Source of the DNA: Porphyromonadaceae bacterium UBA2751
GTDB taxonomy: Bacteria > Bacteroidota > Bacteroidia > Bacteroidales > Muribaculaceae
Reading direction: 5' to 3'
NCBI GenBank assembly: GCA_002353285.1
Contig: DEJJ01000032.1
Coordinates: 16,295 to 80,294, forward strand
DNA length: 64,000 nucleotides
Shown: piece by piece, positions 1 through 8,187 of the stretch
How the letters are laid out: each line of letters begins with the position of its first letter
Numbering within the stretch: position 1 is the stretch's first letter
Translations under genes and position numbers: made by a program
The notes under the pieces: generated by a model
What the model saw: the letters and a program-made list of their open reading frames with translations, nothing else
What the model was told of the DNA's origin: nothing
Database searches by the model: none

Positions 1-59
1 TTACCGTCGGCACTGAAAACGGATGTCATTCCGATTTTCTTTCCTAATAATCCTGGCAT
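1..59 (-). CDS. rplC: 50S ribosomal protein L3, N-terminal fragment
   Basis: The reverse strand from base 59 reads MPGLLGKKIGMTSVFSADG, the typical start of ribosomal protein L3, and runs off the left edge after 19 codons. L3 is a core large-subunit protein that helps start 50S assembly. It lies just downstream of rpsJ on the same strand, the normal order at the str/S10 junction in Bacteroidetes. The ATG is at 59-57. Only the first residues are present, but the match and the position make the call firm. Confidence 0.9.
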   Translation of the reverse strand, partial: MPGLLGKKIGMTSVFSADG

Positions 60-122
60 TTCTCTTAAATTTTAAAAATTACTTACTAATCTTGTTTAAT
101 AAATTGTGCGTTGTGATTGTTA

Positions 123-428
123 TTACACCTTGATCTCAACTTCTACGCCGCTGGGCAACTCAAGTTTCATCAGCGCGTCAACAGTCTTGGCTGTTGAGCT
201 GTAGATGTCGATGAGGCGCTTGTAGGCGCTGAGTTGGAACTGCTCGCGTGACTTCTTGTTAACGAAAGTCGAGCGGTTAACAGTGAAGATGCGCTTGTGA
301 GTGGGCAGGGGTATAGGACCGCTAACCACGGCGCCAGTGCTCTTAACTGTTCTAACAATCTTCTCGGCCGATTTATCAACCAAGTTGTGATCGTAAGATT
401 TTAGTTTAATTCTGATTTTTTGGCTCAT
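123..428 (-). CDS. rpsJ: 30S ribosomal protein S10
   Basis: This 101-residue protein is S10, a 30S head protein that also serves as NusE in antitermination complexes. It begins MSQKIRIKLKSYDHNLVDKS and contains the conserved GPIPLPTHKRIFTVNRS segment that carries the long ribosomal loop. Length and sequence are typical. It lies 19 bases downstream of fusA and 63 bases upstream of rplC on the same strand, so it is the join between the str and S10 gene sets. Confidence 0.97.
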   Translation of the reverse strand: MSQKIRIKLKSYDHNLVDKSAEKIVRTVKSTGAVVSGPIPLPTHKRIFTVNRSTFVNKKSREQFQLSAYKRLIDIYSSTAKTVDALMKLELPSGVEVEIKV

Positions 429-447
429 ATTTGTTAAAAAATAAAGT

Positions 448-2571
448 TTATTTCAGTAAATCTACTCTCCCACCCACTTGCGTGAGCACCTTTTGAGCTA
501 TTGCAGTGCCCACCTGTGCAAAGTGAGAGAACGACATAGTGGAAGTTGCGCGGCCCGATGTGATGGTCCTGAGTGCAGTCACGTATCCGAACATCTCGGC
601 CAGTGGTGCTGTAGCCTTGACGATGCGGCATCCTGTGCGGCTTGTTTCCATGCCCAGCACTTGGCCGCGTCGCTTGTTGAGGTCGCCTATCACGTCGCCC
701 ATGTTCTCCTCGGGTGTAACCACCTCAACCTTCATGATGGGTTCGAGAAGCACTGGGCCGGCTTGTGCGCAAGCCTTTCTGAAAGCTTGAATAGCGCAAA
801 TCTCAAACGACAACTGGTCGCTGTCGACAGGGTGGTAGCTACCGTCGATGACGGTGACTTTGAGGCGCTCCACTGGGAAGTTGGCCAGCACACCATTACG
901 CATGGCGGTGGTGAATCCCTTCTGGATAGCGGGCAGGTACTCCTTGGGGATGTTACCTCCCTTAACCTCGTCGATGAACTGGAGGTTGCCTTCGAAGTCA
1001 TCGTCGGCAGGCTCAACACGGCAGATGATGTCGGCAAACTTGCCACGTCCACCAGTCTGCTTCTTGAACACCTCACGCAGCTCAACTGGCTTGGTGATAG
1101 CTTCCTTGTAGCTCACCTGTGGCAAGCCCTGGTTGCACTCCACCTTGAACTCACGACGCAAGCGGTCGATGATGATGTCGAGGTGAAGCTCACCCATGCC
1201 GCGGATGATGGTCTGCCCAGTCTCCTCGTTGGTCTCCACTTGGAATGTGGGGTCCTCCTCGGCGAGCTTCTGCAGGCCCACGCCCAGTCGGTCGAGATCG
1301 TTTTGAGTCTTAGGCTCCACTGCGATGCCAATCACTGGCTCGGGGAAGTCCATTGCCTCAAGCACGATGGGATGGCGCTCATCGCACAGGGTGTCGCCTG
1401 TGCGCACGTCCTTGAATCCTACTCCTGCGCCGATGTCGCCGCATCCGATGGTCTCCATGGGGTTCTGGTGATTGCTGTGCATCTGGAACAGCCTTGAGAT
1501 GCGTTCTTTCTTTCCTGAGCGGGAATTGAACACGTAGCTGCCAGCATCGATTTGACCCGAGTAAACACGGAAGAACACGAGTCGTCCCACATAGGGGTCG
1601 GTGGCAATCTTGAACACCAGTGCACACATTGGCTCCTCGAAGAGGGGGCGGCGAGCCTCCTGCTTGTCGGGGTCGTCGATAGCATGGCCAGTAACCTCGC
1701 TTGCGTCCTCAGGGCTGGGCAGATAGGCGCACACTGCGTCGAGCAGTGGTTGCACGCCCTTGTTCTTGAACGAGCTGCCGCACAGCATTGGCACGATTTC
1801 CATTGCCAGAGTGGCCTTGCGCAGTGCGTTCTTTATCTCCTGCTCAGTGATGGTCGAGGGGTCGTCGAAGTACTTTGCCATGAGATCGTCGTCGTGCTCG
1901 GCAATTTTCTCGAGCATCTCGTCGCGGTACTGCTGGCACTCGTCGATCATGTCGGCGGGGATGTCTTCGACCGAGTACTCGGCACCCATTGTCTCGTCGT
2001 GCCAGTACAAGGCTTTCATCCTTACCAAGTCAACCACACCCTTGAAGTTCTCCTCGGCACCGATAGGCAACTCGATGGGGCATGGGTTAGCGCCGAGCAC
2101 GTCGTGCAGCTGTCGAGCCACCTCAAGGTAGTTGGCACCAGCACGGTCCATCTTGTTGACATATGCGATGCGTGGCACGTTGTACTTGTCGGCCTGGCGC
2201 CACACTGTCTCGCTCTGGGGCTCAACGCCTCCCACGGCACAGAAAGTGGCTATCGCACCGTCAAGCACACGCAGCGAGCGCTCCACCTCAACGGTGAAGT
2301 CGACGTGTCCTGGAGTGTCGATGAGGTTGATCTTGAATTTCTTGTCATCGTAGTTCCAGAAAGCTGTAGTAGCAGCCGAAGTGATGGTGATGCCACGCTC
2401 CTGTTCCTGGACCATCCAGTCCATGGTAGCGGCACCATCATGCACCTCACCAATCTTGTGGGTGAGTCCGGTGTAGTACAATATGCGCTCTGAAGTGGTC
2501 GTTTTTCCGGCATCGATGTGAGCCATGATGCCGATGTTACGAGTCAGTTTCAGGTTCTGGTCAGCTTTCAT
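448..2571 (-). CDS. fusA: Translation elongation factor G
   Basis: This 707-residue protein is EF-G, the GTPase that drives translocation on the ribosome. The G1 P-loop AHIDAGKTTTSER is at residues 17-29, followed by the switch/G3 DTPGHVDF and G4 NKMDR motifs. The C-terminal half has the usual domains III-V. Length is normal for bacterial EF-G. It lies 25 bases downstream of rpsG in the str operon. No tuf gene follows, which is usual in Bacteroidetes, where tuf lies elsewhere. Long antisense reading frames over this gene are shadows of its codon usage. Confidence 0.98.
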   Translation of the reverse strand: MKADQNLKLTRNIGIMAHIDAGKTTTSERILYYTGLTHKIGEVHDGAATMDWMVQEQERGITITSAATTAFWNYDDKKFKINLIDTPGHVDFTVEVERSLRVLDGAIATFCAVGGVEPQSETVWRQADKYNVPRIAYVNKMDRAGANYLEVARQLHDVLGANPCPIELPIGAEENFKGVVDLVRMKALYWHDETMGAEYSVEDIPADMIDECQQYRDEMLEKIAEHDDDLMAKYFDDPSTITEQEIKNALRKATLAMEIVPMLCGSSFKNKGVQPLLDAVCAYLPSPEDASEVTGHAIDDPDKQEARRPLFEEPMCALVFKIATDPYVGRLVFFRVYSGQIDAGSYVFNSRSGKKERISRLFQMHSNHQNPMETIGCGDIGAGVGFKDVRTGDTLCDERHPIVLEAMDFPEPVIGIAVEPKTQNDLDRLGVGLQKLAEEDPTFQVETNEETGQTIIRGMGELHLDIIIDRLRREFKVECNQGLPQVSYKEAITKPVELREVFKKQTGGRGKFADIICRVEPADDDFEGNLQFIDEVKGGNIPKEYLPAIQKGFTTAMRNGVLANFPVERLKVTVIDGSYHPVDSDQLSFEICAIQAFRKACAQAGPVLLEPIMKVEVVTPEENMGDVIGDLNKRRGQVLGMETSRTGCRIVKATAPLAEMFGYVTALRTITSGRATSTMSFSHFAQVGTAIAQKVLTQVGGRVDLLK

Positions 2572-2596
2572 TACTATATCTCCCTGTATTCTTTAA

Positions 2597-3073
2597 TCAA
2601 AAACGGAAATGAGCGAATGCACGGTTAGCCTCGGCCATGCGGTGCATGTCCTCCTTGCGCTTGAACGCGCCACCCTGCTCATTGTAAGCGTCCATAATCT
2701 CAGCAGCGAGCTTGTCGGCCATAGTCTTGCCGCCACGCTTGCGTGCATAGTTAATCATGTTCTTCATCGAAATCGATTCCTTGCGATCGGGGCGAATCTC
2801 AGTAGGCACCTGGAATGTAGCGCCACCGATGCGGCGAGATTTAACCTCTACTTGAGGTGTAATCTTCTCGAGAGCCTCTTTCCAAATCTCAAGAGGGGCT
2901 TTCTCTTCGTTCTTCATCTTGCCACCCACGAGGTCGAGGGCGCTGTAGAAGATGCGATAAGAAGTGTTCTTCTTACCATCTAGCATAAGGTGATTGACGA
3001 ATTTCGAAACTCGCACGTCACCGAACTTAGGATCGGGCAAAATGATCCTTTTCTTTGGCTTAGCCTTTCTCAT
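2597..3073 (-). CDS. rpsG: 30S ribosomal protein S7
   Basis: S7 is the primary 16S rRNA-binding protein of the 30S head. I place the start at 3073, giving 158 residues beginning MRKAKPKKRIILPDPKFGD, the usual S7 N-terminus. An upstream in-frame ATG at 3151 would add 26 lysine- and asparagine-rich residues that do not look like S7, and that stretch is AT-rich intergenic sequence. The conserved core YARKRGGKTMADKLA is present. The gene sits between rpsL and fusA in the str operon. Confidence 0.95.
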   Translation of the reverse strand: MRKAKPKKRIILPDPKFGDVRVSKFVNHLMLDGKKNTSYRIFYSALDLVGGKMKNEEKAPLEIWKEALEKITPQVEVKSRRIGGATFQVPTEIRPDRKESISMKNMINYARKRGGKTMADKLAAEIMDAYNEQGGAFKRKEDMHRMAEANRAFAHFRF

Positions 3074-3241
3074 TTTTTTTAAAAAATTGTAGTTTTTGTC
3101 CGCTTGGTTGTTTGCTTCTTTGTTCTTCAACGGTCCGACTCTTCGGTCCATTTACTCAACCCAAATTAAATCAATCCAATAATCAAAAACTAAGTTTAAA
3201 AATTTTGTTTGTTCTTGTAGTAAAAAATTGGTCTCCTTTGA

Positions 3242-3625
3242 TTACTTCTTAGCAGCCTTAGGACGCTTGGCGCCATACTTTGAGCGGCGCTGAGTGCGAC
3301 CGGCAACGCCAGCAGTGTCGAGAGTGCCGCGCACGATGTGATAACGAACGCCTGGGAGGTCCTTCACACGACCGCCGCGCACCATAACGATAGAGTGCTC
3401 CTGCAGGTTGTGGCCCTCGCCGGGGATGTAAGAGTTCACCTCTTTACCGTTAGTTAATCTCACGCGTGCAACTTTGCGCATAGCCGAGTTTGGCTTCTTA
3501 GGAGTGGTGGTGTAAACACGCACGCACACGCCACGACGTTGTGGGCAAGAATCCAAAGCAGGCGACTTGCTGGCAGACTCCAGAGAAGTGCGACCTTTTC
3601 TTACTAATTGCTGAATTGTTGGCAT
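3242..3625 (-). CDS. rpsL: 30S ribosomal protein S12
   Basis: This 127-residue protein is S12, part of the decoding centre. It begins MPTIQQLVRKGR and has the conserved TTPKKPNSAMRKVARVRL segment. Lysine is present at position 43, the residue whose substitution classically gives streptomycin resistance, so this looks like the wild-type, sensitive form. It is the first gene of the str operon, with a promoter about 150 bases upstream and a leader holding a perfect palindrome. Confidence 0.97.
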   Translation of the reverse strand: MPTIQQLVRKGRTSLESASKSPALDSCPQRRGVCVRVYTTTPKKPNSAMRKVARVRLTNGKEVNSYIPGEGHNLQEHSIVMVRGGRVKDLPGVRYHIVRGTLDTAGVAGRTQRRSKYGAKRPKAAKK

Positions 3626-3717
3626 CTTAGTTCTGTTTTACTTTGTGTGTTGAAAAAAAATTGTTACTTAGTTTCTAAAAATGCCTTTAGGTGAAAGCAC
3701 ACTCCTTTTTATCTCTC

Positions 3718-3736
3718 ACTAAATCAGTGATTTAGT
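3718..3736. repeat. Perfect palindrome in the rpsL leader
   Basis: ACTAAATCAGTGATTTAGT reads almost identically on both strands: arms of nine bases around one central base. It lies between the str promoter and rpsL, so the leader RNA could fold into a hairpin here. It may be a regulatory hairpin or an operator; the sequence alone does not decide. Confidence 0.5.
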
Positions 3737-3771
3737 CAAAGAAAAGGGTCGCTTTTTGCCCAAAAGCGTTG

Positions 3772-3803
3772 CAAAGTTACTCACTAATTGTCTAATAACC
3801 AAA
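3772..3803 (-). promoter_or_regulatory. Promoter of the rpsL-rpsG-fusA-rpsJ-rplC operon
   Basis: On the minus strand TTTG (3803-3800) is followed after 20 bases by TAACTTTG (3779-3772), matching the Bacteroidetes -33/-7 consensus TTTG, N19-21, TAnnTTTG. Transcription would start near 3767, giving a leader of about 140 bases before rpsL. Confidence 0.75.
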
Positions 3804-3913
3804 TGTTTTTAGGCCTAAAAATTAAGTGTGCACATTAATTATATATAATATAAACTCCCCTAAACCAGCCACTTAGGCAGGTTCAAGGGAGCAGGTGCGG
3901 CGATTTTGATTTA

Positions 3914-4465
3914 CTAAAATTTTAAAGATTTAACATCTTTTAATCTTACACCTTTTTTATCCTTCTCGCTAAGAAGCATCAGGCCTGGTTCAATCACCCA
4001 GTCGATGCCCAAGTCGGGGTCATCAAAACTGATAGTCATCTCGCTGTGCGGAGCATAGACATTGTCGACCTTGTACTGGAACTGAGCCACGTCGCTGAGC
4101 ACCACAAAGCCATGGGCAAAACCGCGAGGGATGAACAGTTGCTCACCGCCCTCGTGGGTGAGGCGCACTGCCACATGCTTGCCCCGAGTGGGACTGCCAG
4201 GACGCAAATCGAGTGCGACATCGAGCACTTCGCCCTGCGACACTCTCACCAGCTTGGCTTGGCTCCACTCGCCTTGTTGCAAGTGCAGCCCACGCAGCAC
4301 ACCGCGTGATGAGAACGACTCATTGTCCTGCACAAAGTTGACTTTGCCCACATGCTGCTCAAATTCCTGCTGTTTCCACGTTTCACTGAAATAACCACGG
4401 CTATCGCCATAGCGCTTGGGCTTGATTAGCCACACGCCTTTAATATTAAGTTCTTGAAATTCCAT
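3914..4465 (-). CDS. rfbC: dTDP-4-dehydrorhamnose 3,5-epimerase
   Basis: RfbC epimerises C3 and C5 of dTDP-4-keto-6-deoxyglucose in dTDP-L-rhamnose synthesis, which supplies surface polysaccharides. I choose the ATG at 4465, giving 183 residues beginning MEFQELNIKGVWLIKPKRYG, the standard family start. An in-frame ATG at 4555 would add 30 unlikely residues. The cupin core is complete, with catalytic His at about residue 61 in GVLRGLHLQ and the PRGFAHGFVVLS segment. The other rml genes are not in this window, so it acts as a stand-alone gene. Confidence 0.9.
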   Translation of the reverse strand: MEFQELNIKGVWLIKPKRYGDSRGYFSETWKQQEFEQHVGKVNFVQDNESFSSRGVLRGLHLQQGEWSQAKLVRVSQGEVLDVALDLRPGSPTRGKHVAVRLTHEGGEQLFIPRGFAHGFVVLSDVAQFQYKVDNVYAPHSEMTISFDDPDLGIDWVIEPGLMLLSEKDKKGVRLKDVKSLKF

Positions 4466-4570
4466 TGTTGGGGAGTTTATCCTGTCGATTGTGAGTGTGA
4501 ATAGCGTTTTAGGTTCAAATACTGCTAAACACATTATATATATTATTGGGCACAAAATTAATTAAAAAAA

Positions 4571-4601
4571 TTCGTTTATAATGAAAAAACCGCTACTTTT
4601 G
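4571..4601 (+). promoter_or_regulatory. Promoter of the GlmU-like gene
   Basis: TACTTTTG at 4594-4601 matches the TAnnTTTG box. TTCG at 4571-4574, 19 bases upstream, is one base off the -33 TTTG. The predicted start near 4606 gives a leader of about 60 bases before the ATG at 4668. Confidence 0.6.
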
Positions 4602-4667
4602 CATTCTGTAATTAAAAAATGACTTGGTTAGACCACAGTTACACCTTATTATATAATAGCACACAAG

Positions 4668-5855
4668 ATGAGCAACATAATATTCTTCGACGACAATGAG
4701 GTGCGCAAGAACTTGCTACCTCTCACCTACACCCGCCCCACCGCCATGTTGCGATGTGGCATCACCACTATCGCTGCCAAGTGGAAGGCCGCAATAGGAA
4801 GCGAGGGGATGACCTACTCGTTCCTGACGGTGCCCTACCTTAAAGCCAAGTTCCCGCTCATTGCACGCCGTGCTAACCTGATGATAGCAGGTCATGTGCT
4901 GCCCAACCCGGAGCTGGTGCAACAGGTGCTTGCACTCAAGAGTGGTGAGGCTCTGATGCTTGGCGAGGAGCTGATAGCATTTCGTGGAGCAGCTCGTGAC
5001 TTCGATAATCGTCACTTTGCAAGGATTGTGCATCCCACTGTTGTGCCCATCCCCCTACACTACCCCTACGACATCTTTGAGCAGAACGGCCGTGCCATGG
5101 AGCTCGACTTCGACCGCATCACATCTCACCGCAAGTCGCAGCACATCTCCGACACTTGCACCGTGATTGGTGACAAGAAGAGGGTTTTCATTGAGAAGGG
5201 CGCACGAGTTGAGGGAGCTTTTCTCAACACCACCGAGGGCCCCATCTACATAGGAGCTGACGCCGAGGTCATGGAGGGCAGCTGCATTCGCGCGCCATTT
5301 GCCGCCTGCCGCCATGCCGTGGTGAAGATGGGTGCTAAAGTGTATGGTGCCACAACATTCGGCCCCTTCTGCAAGGTGGGTGGCGAAGTGGCCAACGTAG
5401 TGTTCCAGGGCTATAGCAACAAGGCTCACGACGGTTTCCTGGGCAACGCTGTGATTGGCGAGTGGTGCAACATTGGCGGCGGAACCACTGCCAGCAACCT
5501 CAAGAATGACTACAGCGAGGTGAAGTTGTGGAACTACGCCAGCAAGCGGTTCCTGCGCACAGGCCGCCAGTTCTGCGGCCTCATCATGGGCGACCACTGC
5601 AAGACGGGCGTGAACTGCATGATCAACACTGGCACAGTGATGGGCGTGGGCGTGAATCTGCACGGAGCAGGCTTCCCGCGTCCCTTTGTGGGATCCTTCC
5701 ACGAGGGCAGCGATGTGGCTGGTTTCAAGAATGTGAAACTAGATGCCTTCTTCGCCACTGCCGAGCGCGTGATGTCGCGACGCGGCATAGAGCTCACCGA
5801 CGCCGACCGAACCATCTACGAAGCCATTTACGACATCCGCGACCGTTATAAATAA
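4668..5855 (+). CDS. GlmU-family sugar nucleotidyltransferase-like protein
   Basis: A 395-residue protein of the Bacteroidetes 'GlmU family'. The N-terminal half begins MSNIIFFDDNEVRKNLLPLT, related to sugar-phosphate nucleotidyltransferases though without an obvious canonical GxGTRM loop. The C-terminal half is a left-handed parallel beta-helix of hexapeptide repeats, with the strongly conserved GEWCNIGGGTTASNLKNDYS near residues 264-283. Members are annotated as glucose-1-phosphate thymidylyl- or UDP-GlcNAc pyrophosphorylase-like, but the substrate cannot be read from sequence. It is upstream of and close to the acid phosphatase gene (46 bases), so they may be cotranscribed. Confidence 0.8.
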   Translation: MSNIIFFDDNEVRKNLLPLTYTRPTAMLRCGITTIAAKWKAAIGSEGMTYSFLTVPYLKAKFPLIARRANLMIAGHVLPNPELVQQVLALKSGEALMLGEELIAFRGAARDFDNRHFARIVHPTVVPIPLHYPYDIFEQNGRAMELDFDRITSHRKSQHISDTCTVIGDKKRVFIEKGARVEGAFLNTTEGPIYIGADAEVMEGSCIRAPFAACRHAVVKMGAKVYGATTFGPFCKVGGEVANVVFQGYSNKAHDGFLGNAVIGEWCNIGGGTTASNLKNDYSEVKLWNYASKRFLRTGRQFCGLIMGDHCKTGVNCMINTGTVMGVGVNLHGAGFPRPFVGSFHEGSDVAGFKNVKLDAFFATAERVMSRRGIELTDADRTIYEAIYDIRDRYK

Positions 5856-5901
5856 AGATATATAGAAACACTAACACATAAATATTTTAAAAAACATCGC
5901 T

Positions 5902-6756
5902 ATGAGAAAAACAAGTTTGATGGTTGTTTCCATCGTGATTGCTGCAATGAGTGCTGGTGCTCAAAGCACAGATGTGCAGCCTTATTTTACACTTGATCAG
6001 CTACCAAAGTTAATCAATATCATGCCTGAGCCGCCCGCCTTTGACAGCCCAGAGTTTGCCGCCGATGCAGTGCGCTACAACTGGGGCAAGGAACAGCGCC
6101 AGGACCCAGTGCGTGTAGCTCAGGCGATAGCCGATGCTGAATGGGATGACCACACCAAGCTCTATGGGTTGTGGAAAGAAGCCTTCGGGCTTGAGATCAG
6201 CGCTGAGAACACCCCCGAGATATGGACACTACTTGAAACCAGTCTTGCTACCACCGACCCAATGCGCAAAGAAACCAAAGCTCACTACAAGCGTCAGCGC
6301 CCCTTTGAGCGCTACGATGACTCGATGCCATCGGGCGAGGAAGAAGAACTGCGTGGCGAGGGCAGCTATCCCAGCGGTCACAGCCTGCGTGGCTGGGGCA
6401 TCTCGTTGCTGCTTGCCCAGATAGCTCCCCAGCGTGCCGACCAGGTGTTCAAGCGTGGATGGGACTATTGCAACAGTCGCGTGATAGTGGGAGCTCACTG
6501 GCAGAGCGACGTTGACAACAGCCGCACTGCCGCCAGCATAGGTTTTTGCGCTCTTCAAGGCAGCGAAGCATTTATCGCACAGATGAAGAAGGCTCAGAAT
6601 GAGTACAAAGAGAAGACTCAAGGCCAGTCGAGCATTAGTGCAGTGAACGCCAGCAATAGCACCCAAGCCTCACAGTACTACAACCTGATGGGCCAAACGG
6701 TGAGCAACGACCATCACGGCATCTTGATTGAGAAAGGCAAGAAATCAATAAAATGA
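5902..6756 (+). CDS. Secreted class A-type acid phosphatase (PAP2 superfamily)
   Basis: A 284-residue exported phosphatase that would remove phosphate from phosphomonoesters outside the inner membrane. Signal peptide: about residues 1-21 (ending SAGAQS). The three PAP2 motifs are intact: K126-x6-R133-P134, PSGH at 157-160, and S192-R193-x5-H199-x3-D203, including both catalytic histidines. The C-terminus (YYNLMGQTVSNDHHGILIEK) resembles the short Bacteroidales tail 'YYdLxGrrV...GixIxxGkK', which may be a sorting or surface-attachment tail. It follows the GlmU-like gene by 46 bases with no promoter seen between them. Confidence 0.88.
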   Translation: MRKTSLMVVSIVIAAMSAGAQSTDVQPYFTLDQLPKLINIMPEPPAFDSPEFAADAVRYNWGKEQRQDPVRVAQAIADAEWDDHTKLYGLWKEAFGLEISAENTPEIWTLLETSLATTDPMRKETKAHYKRQRPFERYDDSMPSGEEEELRGEGSYPSGHSLRGWGISLLLAQIAPQRADQVFKRGWDYCNSRVIVGAHWQSDVDNSRTAASIGFCALQGSEAFIAQMKKAQNEYKEKTQGQSSISAVNASNSTQASQYYNLMGQTVSNDHHGILIEKGKKSIK

Positions 6757-6766
6757 TTCAAAATTG

Positions 6767-6802
6767 AGGGCATTGCGGCGATTTTAGCATTAGCAATGCC
6801 CT
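6767..6802. terminator. Stem-loop between phosphatase and esterase genes
   Basis: AGGGCATTGC (6767-6776) pairs perfectly with GCAATGCCCT (6793-6802), a 10-bp stem with a 16-base loop just after the phosphatase stop. No T-run follows on the plus strand, so it may be an attenuator or an RNA 3' stabiliser rather than a full terminator. Confidence 0.45.
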
Positions 6803-6846
6803 TGCCCACTTGAGAGAGTAGAAAAAAAACAGCGACCGCCATAGTT

Positions 6847-8169
6847 ATGCGACACCAAGTATTGACATTAGCACTTGCAATAGTTGCTTTGTGCTTCAAC
6901 GCCAATGCCCACGAGATAATAAAGTTCACTCACAAGAGCAGCAACAGTTATTATCCTGGCACCGAGCGTGAAGTGCAGGTTTATGTTCCTGATGCCTACG
7001 ACGGCACAAGCGCAGCGTGCCTCTATGTGGGCCTTGATGGCATCCTGTGCAATGCTCCCCACGTCATCGACAGCCTGATTGCCGCTGGCAAGATGCCAAT
7101 GACCATAGGAGTATTTGTTCAGCCTGGTGTCATAAAAGACAAGGATGGCAATGTGCTGCGCTATAACCGCAGCAACGAGTTTGACATGACAAGCGACCGC
7201 TTTGTGCGTTTTCTTGAGGCCGAGGTGCTACCTGCCGTGGAGCGCCTTCACACAGCCAAGGGGTTTCCCATCAAGCTAATGCACGAGGGCAACATGATAT
7301 TTGGTCTTAGCAGTGGTGGCATTGCGGCATTTGTGGCGGCATGGCACCGCCCCGCCCTGTTTGGCCGCGTGTTTAGCGGCGTGGGCACCTTTGTGGCAAT
7401 GCGCGGCGGCAACGACCTGCAGGCGATAGTGCGCAAGAGCGAGCCACGGCCACTGCGCGTGTTCCTGCAAGACGGCACCAACGATGTGTGGAACCCGCTG
7501 TTCGGCCACTGGTATGAAGGCAATCGCATGCTTGCCACAGCGCTTGACTTTGCGGGCTACGATGCCCGCTACGACTGGAGCGACTGCTACCACGGTGTGA
7601 AGCGCGCCAGCGAGATTTTCCCACAAGTGATGGAGTGGATGTGGCACGACTGGCCTGCATCACCCAGGGCAGGCAAGACCCAAAACAACATGCTCGACAC
7701 CATGCTCGTGGAGGGCAGCTCGTGGCAGGCCGAAGCGAGGGCTTTTGCCGAGCCATTAGAGCCTTATGCCATCTATCCCAGCACCAAAATTGTGGCAAGG
7801 CCTCATTCCAGATCCAACTGCCTGTGGCAATACACAATAGACCAAAACGGCAATGAGCAAAATGGCCAGCCTTTCTATTGGTTACACAACTACGACAACT
7901 CACTACTCACAGTGAGCGCAATGGAATTTGACGGGGCTGGCAACCTGTGGGTGGTGACCAACGCCGGCATCCAGATTTGCGACCAGAACGGCCGGGTGCG
8001 TGGCATCCTGATGCTTCCTGATGGCGTGGATGCTGCCGATGTAATTAAGATTGTAATCAAAGACGGAGAAATCTCGCTATGGAGCAGGAAAGATGTTGAA
8101 TACACTCGCAAGCTCAATGTCACTGCACCTACACCATTTGTCACCCCCAAGAGCCAAGGGCAAGGATAG
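6847..8169 (+). CDS. Secreted alpha/beta-hydrolase (esterase D-like) with SMP-30-like C-terminal part
   Basis: A 440-residue exported enzyme. Signal peptide: residues 1-21 (ends NANA). Residues about 30-272 form an enterochelin/feruloyl-esterase-like alpha/beta hydrolase: nucleophile elbow GLSSGG at 153-158, acid residue near DGTNDVWN at 209-216, and His at about 249 in CYHG. The segment after residue 310 (FDGAGNLWVVTNAGIQICDQ) looks like a partial SMP-30/gluconolactonase propeller, so this is a hydrolase-propeller fusion as often found in gut Bacteroidales. The substrate is unknown; acetylated or feruloylated polysaccharides are plausible. The MATE gene starts 18 bases after its stop. Confidence 0.8.
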   Translation: MRHQVLTLALAIVALCFNANAHEIIKFTHKSSNSYYPGTEREVQVYVPDAYDGTSAACLYVGLDGILCNAPHVIDSLIAAGKMPMTIGVFVQPGVIKDKDGNVLRYNRSNEFDMTSDRFVRFLEAEVLPAVERLHTAKGFPIKLMHEGNMIFGLSSGGIAAFVAAWHRPALFGRVFSGVGTFVAMRGGNDLQAIVRKSEPRPLRVFLQDGTNDVWNPLFGHWYEGNRMLATALDFAGYDARYDWSDCYHGVKRASEIFPQVMEWMWHDWPASPRAGKTQNNMLDTMLVEGSSWQAEARAFAEPLEPYAIYPSTKIVARPHSRSNCLWQYTIDQNGNEQNGQPFYWLHNYDNSLLTVSAMEFDGAGNLWVVTNAGIQICDQNGRVRGILMLPDGVDAADVIKIVIKDGEISLWSRKDVEYTRKLNVTAPTPFVTPKSQGQG

Positions 8170-8187
8170 ATTAATGCACAATTCGTA

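Noticed and set aside
478..2493. Long plus-strand frames of 339 and 313 codons over fusA
   Set aside because: They are antisense to a highly conserved EF-G gene, and no known protein pattern appears in them; they follow from fusA codon bias.
2597..3151. Longer S7 start at 3151
   Set aside because: The added 26 residues do not resemble S7 and lie in AT-rich intergenic sequence; the family start is at 3073.
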